Shown piece after piece: positions 59,523 through 64,000 of a stretch of DNA of 64,000 bases. Position 1 is the stretch's first letter. Each line of letters begins with the position of its first letter. This DNA is from Malus domestica (taxonomy: Eukaryota; Streptophyta; Magnoliopsida; Rosales; Rosaceae): contig NC_091676.1 of NCBI RefSeq assembly GCF_042453785.1, positions 131,501 to 195,500 of the forward strand. The letters are read 5' to 3'. A program made the translations under genes and the position numbers. The notes under the pieces are model-generated. The model ran no database searches and was not told the DNA's origin. It saw nothing but the letters and a program-made list of their open reading frames with translations.

Positions 59523-61715
59523 TGACACACCCCGACCGAGATCAAGGCATGTTGGCCGTCACGTGAGAGTGACGTAGCCATGTGCACAATGCGGAAGCAA
59601 TATTGAAAAGAAATATATGAATAATAAAAAAAAACCAAATTACTAGAGTGCACTACTAAACAGAAAGTGATAGGAGTTAGTTACAACAGTAAACATTCCT
59701 ATTCAGAGCATAAAAGTCTAAGTGCAGTCCAGCAGGAAAAGTACTAGTTATACAGTACCAGGAATGTCCTACTATTATTTAGATAAGTTAGAACAGCCGA
59801 CGTCCTCGAGCCACCAAAACCTGGAGGAGCGCAAAACAGAAAACGTGAGTGGGCAAAAACAAATGCTTTACAAAATCATTTCATTTATCAATATACTAAC
59901 CCCTTACTGTAAAACATGTATTCCCAGAATCAAGATATAAGTATATACATGTATATATATATATATATATAATCATATCAATTCAATTCATGCTTCATAT
60001 AATCATATTCAAATATATGCCATGCCAATATATAACAAAGTAAGCAATTTAGGAAATAATAAATTCATAGAAATATGATATGTTAGCCGGAACCCATGTG
60101 GTAATGTGTATGGCTGAATTCATAGCTCAAAGTCAATATAGCCGGAGTCACTACAATGACCTATACGGCAATATATTGCACATAAGTCGGAACCCCTATA
60201 AAGGTCTGTACAACAAGATTGGGTGTAATATAATTATGCTCAATTTTATTCTCTCATAATAGCCGGGCGATAATTCGCTAATCACCTACGAGTCGGAACC
60301 ATAAATAAGCTCTGTACGACAAGGCTGTGCACTAAAGTTGGATCCAATATGAGCATATAGTGCAGGAGGTGACGTAATTAAACAGGCCTGTAATTCATAT
60401 ATCTGGCTAAATCACAATCACCCTAGGTACAATTTTATGAGCTCAACATCATTCAATTACATATCACATCATCGATGATTCACATAACCAAACATAACTT
60501 ACCTGAACTTACCTGTACCTCCACAACACCACATTTATATATATATATATGCAACCATGAAATGCATAATCAGAATATAAAAGCATTTGGCATATTATTT
60601 CAAAGCATACTTTTCTTTAAAAAAAGAGTGTATTTCTGGGGAATATACCAAGTATATAAATATATACTTAAAACAAAAGTCCACTCACTTGTATGTCGAC
60701 GGGTGGTAACCCCCGAGTCGCCCATGGATACGCTCGCCATCGGGATAAGTCTCACCTATATGCAAATTAACTATAAAAACGTTATTTTAAAGCACATATA
60801 CAAAACTAGCTAATAACTTCTCATACAAAGCTCAATTTTGGTATTTGAATATACCAACGTGACCTACACAACCTCACAAACGTCATGATATTTTTAGAAT
60901 AATTTTTCTATGGCTCACGCGCCGGGGAAGGCACGGCCTCACGCGCCCTCAAGCGCATCACCTTCAACCTCCAGACGCGGAATAGTGTCATTGGCGCCGG
61001 ATTCTGGGCAGACCTGCAACTGCCTATTTCTCGCTCATTTTTGCACCATTTTTCACGCAATTTATACCAAAATGAAGCTCTTTACTAGTAGAACACAATC
61101 ATACTACTTTAAAGTTCTAAAAGTCACGGGATCTCATCGGAGAATTCCAAGAAAAACCGGCCAAACTTCGTCCACACGATCTCGACGTCCAAAACCTTCA
61201 AACAAAGCACTCCGAGCTTCCTTAGGACCTCATTAAGCTTCCTACAAGCTTCAAATTCCCAAAAACATCCATAATTACGTGTGCATGAATAGTGCACAAA
61301 TCGGGGGTTATGAAAAACTAGGGTTTTCGAAGGTATCCTTACCTGAAATGGGTACCAATCGACTCGTCTGAGCTTCACAAACACAATAGTGCCAACTTTG
61401 ACCACGATCCATGAAGTTTCAAGGGTTTTGGGTGATTGTCCGTACGATTTCGAAGGAGATAGAGAGTGAGAGTCCGAGAGAGATGAGAGGGTACGAGAGA
61501 GAGATGAGAGAGAGATGAGAGAGTGTGAGTGTGTGTGGCCTAGGATTGGTCAACCACTAAAAATACCATAACTTAATCCTAATTGGTTCCAAACAATTAG
61601 GATTTAAGAATATTGACCCAAATCCACACTTAAACCACATTACACAACTAACGTTCAAGGGTATTTTCGTCAATTCACACCGTCGATAATTATATATTTG
61701 GGACGGGCTGTGACA
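59523..61715 (-). mobile_element. LTR-type element B, 2.2 kb, same family as element A
   Basis: On the minus strand it starts TGTCACAGCCCGTCCCAAAT and ends CGGTCGGGGTGTGTCA. Close to its start it shares GTGTGAATTGACGAAAAT with element A, and it has related hairpin units (60080-60320). It sits inside a unit of the 330-bp array between G-runs (GGGGA on the left, GGGGG on the right), so the target duplication is unclear. No body or second LTR was seen. It lacks the 28-bp array and the nested LTR of A. Confidence 0.75.
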
Positions 61716-62963
61716 GGGGGTCTATCAACCTATATTTATTTTTTCTATTTTTTAACTTTTAAAATCAATAAAAATAGTTTCGGAGCCTTATTGATGATAG
61801 AATCACATTCATAAATCATGCAATGTTTTCCTTCACTTCCACACAAAATATTTCCTATAACTCACGTTTTTCAATCGATTTGAGAATTTTTACAAGAGTC
61901 ATTATAAGTGAAAATTCGAGTCTTTCTTGTCCCATCATATGTTTCCTAAAATTAATTTTAGGACATTCTTAACATTTTCGACACAAAAAAATATATTCGG
62001 AGCTGGGGGCGCTCTATTAGTTTATATTTTATTTTTTAGCTTTAAAATCAATAAAATGTAGTTTCAGAACCTAAAAGATGGTAGAATCACAATCAAAAGT
62101 CTTGCAACATTTTCCTTAACTTCCATGAAAAATATTTTCTAAAACTAAAAATTTCAATTCTTTTCACAAAAATTGTGAGTTATAACCCACGTTTTCCAAT
62201 CTATTTGGGAGTTTTTACAAGAATCATTATATATTCAGGTGGGGGCGCTCTATTAAATTATATTTATTTTTCTATTTTTTTACTTTAAGAATCAATAAAA
62301 AATAGTTTCGGACCCTAATATATGGTAGAATCACATTTAGAAGTGTTGCAATATTTTCCTTAACTTCGACGCAAAATATTTCCTAAAACTAAAATTTTCA
62401 ATTTTTTCGCAAAAAGTGTGAGTTATAACCCATGTTTTTTAATCAATTTGGAAATTTTTACAAGAATCATTGTAAGCGAAAATTCGAGTCCTTCTCATTG
62501 CATCATATGTACTTAAAATTAATTTGAATATTCAAAAGTCTTGCAACATTTCCCTTAACTTCCACACAAAATATTTTCTAAAACTAAAAATCTCAATTTT
62601 TTTTATCTTTTCACAAAAGCTATGAGTTATAACCCGCATTTTCTAATTGATTTTGAGAATTTGTATAAGAATCATTATAAGCCAAAATTCGAATCATTCT
62701 CGTTGCACCACATGTACACCCGTTATCGATGAATCCATCATGATGTAGCACAACCAGAAATGTAAAACCTTTCTCTACCCAATCCTCAACCTCGAGCCCC
62801 ATACCTTAACGTAAAAATGATACATTCTAAAGCTGCACATATATCCCCGTATTATTCTCTCTCATCATGTGTTTGCCATTCATTATTTTTCGGACAAGGA
62901 TGAAAGATTTCAGCCAACTTCTTTTAAAAGAGACGAAATGAAAATCAAATCATTTAAACATAC

Positions 62964-64000
62964 TCAAGATTGCGAATCACCAAATTCAATACGTAAGAGC
63001 CTCAAGTCCTGTGTACCAACTCTATTACATACGCCTACGTCTACCTCATCATCCATTTCTATATGGACATTCCCGGTGTCAACCACGACCCTGCAGGATG
63101 ATGCTAGGTCATCATCCTCCCCACTACAAAGATAACACTTCTCGTATAGACCCTCCTTTGGAGCCAGATTTAACAAACCAGACTTTGGAACTGACAACTT
63201 GTGTTTGCTGCCAGTAAATCCTTCCTGGTCCTTTGCAGCACCCATTATCAGACGATGCTGCCGACCCAACAGTTGTGAGACATACTTCATATCTCCCACA
63301 GCAAGGGCACGGCGAACGCGAGTAGAGGAGACTTGTCCTCTGTCTTTCAAATCACTCGACTGTATATTTATGGAATATTCGTTCTTGTCCATAACAGAAT
63401 TTATGATATATGCCTCAATGCCATACTCTTCACACAACCTCACCAGCTCTGTCGCATCACCTGCAGCTTTGTATCCAAATCGGTAGTTTTCACCTGCCAC
63501 GATCAGTCATTGTAAATTCCATTTCAAACTTCAAAATATATGATCAAGGGTGTGTTTTTGACTCATACCAAGAAACATAATGGATTTCGTTAAATTAACT
63601 TACCTGTGACAACCCCACGCACTCCAAGCTCCTTCACTAATTTCTCAACAAATTGCCTTGGTGTTAGACATCGAACACTTGAAAATTCAATCTGAAACTC
63701 TGCAGGTGCCATGTCACCACAGTACGGGGCCCAAGAGGAAAGAACCCGTTTGCGATCACATTTCGCAACTATGGGAGCTCTGTTCAATTGGTTTTTTTAC
63801 AAGAATATAATTAGGTTCATTTAACAAAGCTGAAGATGAATTTCTATTTGAAACTATAATCACCCGAACAAGGAAATTGAGTTCCAATGTGCAGCTCATA
63901 TCACAACAACAAATGACAATACCTTGGTTCCCAACCCAGTACTTCAGCCATTCCAACAAATGACAAAAGGAATGGAGGTCCAACTTTGGATGCTTGAATC
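62964..64000 (-). CDS. RIBF2: FAD synthetase / riboflavin adenylyltransferase, chloroplast type (RibF), C-terminal part
   Basis: Three exons are visible on the minus strand: 63923 to beyond 64000, 63604-63779, and 62964-63493 (stop TGA at 62964). The N-terminal part lies outside the window. The sequence follows the RibF family closely: [20 protein letters not shown], then [20 protein letters not shown], then [40 protein letters not shown], and [29 protein letters not shown] corresponds to the conserved SSTxxR nucleotide-binding motif of FMN adenylyltransferases. The enzyme makes FAD from FMN and ATP, in plastids in Arabidopsis. RIBF1 versus RIBF2 is not decided by sequence; the symbol rests on the neighbouring GEM-like gene. 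Confidence 0.9.

Larger units (their letters stand above)
58105..62720. repeat. Tandem array of a unit of about 330 bp (about 8 copies), split by two LTR elements
   Basis: Each unit begins near TGAGTTATAACCCACGTTTT and CCAATCGATTTGGGAATTTT, continues through AAGTGAAAATTCGAGTC and TCCTAAAATTAATTTTAGGA, a G-run with GCTCTATTA, and ends with TTTCCTTAACTTCCACACAA. Unit starts (by TATAAC or its equivalent) are at about 58116, 58449, 59044, 59356, 61856, 62181, 62424 and 62628. Spacings of 333 and 325 bp mark the full unit. The last two are shortened by internal deletions, and the third lacks about 14 bases. No coding frame is shared by the copies. Confidence 0.85.

Overview
This is a eukaryotic nuclear window from a flowering plant. 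Its genes carry many GT-AG introns in an AT-rich background, and transposon relics fill most of the intergenic space. Gene content and repeats (a Cassandra-type LTR with 5S rRNA similarity, dispersed short MITEs, RTE LINE tails) fit Rosaceae, perhaps the Malus/Pyrus group. The species call is an inference from memory. Exon joins were worked out by hand from splice sites, reading phase and family conservation; no search or transcript data were available.

Layout. Nine protein genes are supported. They are: the 3' end of an LRR protein (1-339, +); a plant HMG-box protein (1052-2623, -); a CHR27/CHR28-type SNF2-RING-helicase (4705-10724, +, 11 coding exons); an intronless ASPG2-like aspartic protease (16077-17720, -); an intronless NEDP1/DEN1-like C48 protease with a very large internal insertion (27403-29121, -); a six-EF-hand membrane-anchored protein (31675-34352, -); a SCY1-like pseudokinase of the CTEXP type (37455-45848, +, 21 exons); an SRM1/DIV-like MYB factor (49833-52658, +); and a GEM-like GRAM protein (55372-56219, +). 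The 3' part of a chloroplast-type FAD synthetase runs off the right edge (62964-64000, -). The genes do not form a pathway. Their order resembles pieces of Arabidopsis gene order: LRR-HMGB, CHR27-ASPG2, and RIBF2/GEM-like/SRM1/EF-hand.

Repeat regions. 19.2-24.6 kb holds a decayed FAR1-related pseudogene capped by a hAT-type MITE, then a 3.9-kb LTR-type element with perfect GTTTA target duplications. That element carries a nested solo LTR, a 28-bp tandem array and hairpin units with compensated arms. 58.1-62.7 kb is a tandem array of a unit of about 330 bp. A Cassandra-type solo LTR and a second member of the 3.9-kb element's family split it. A MULE-like MITE family is present in at least four copies, three of them with matching 9-bp target duplications.

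No complete new system was found. The most unusual items are the NEDP1-like protease with about 250 extra residues between its catalytic Asp and Cys, the HMG-box gene whose helix-II exon cannot be found, and the covarying hairpins shared by the two related LTR elements.
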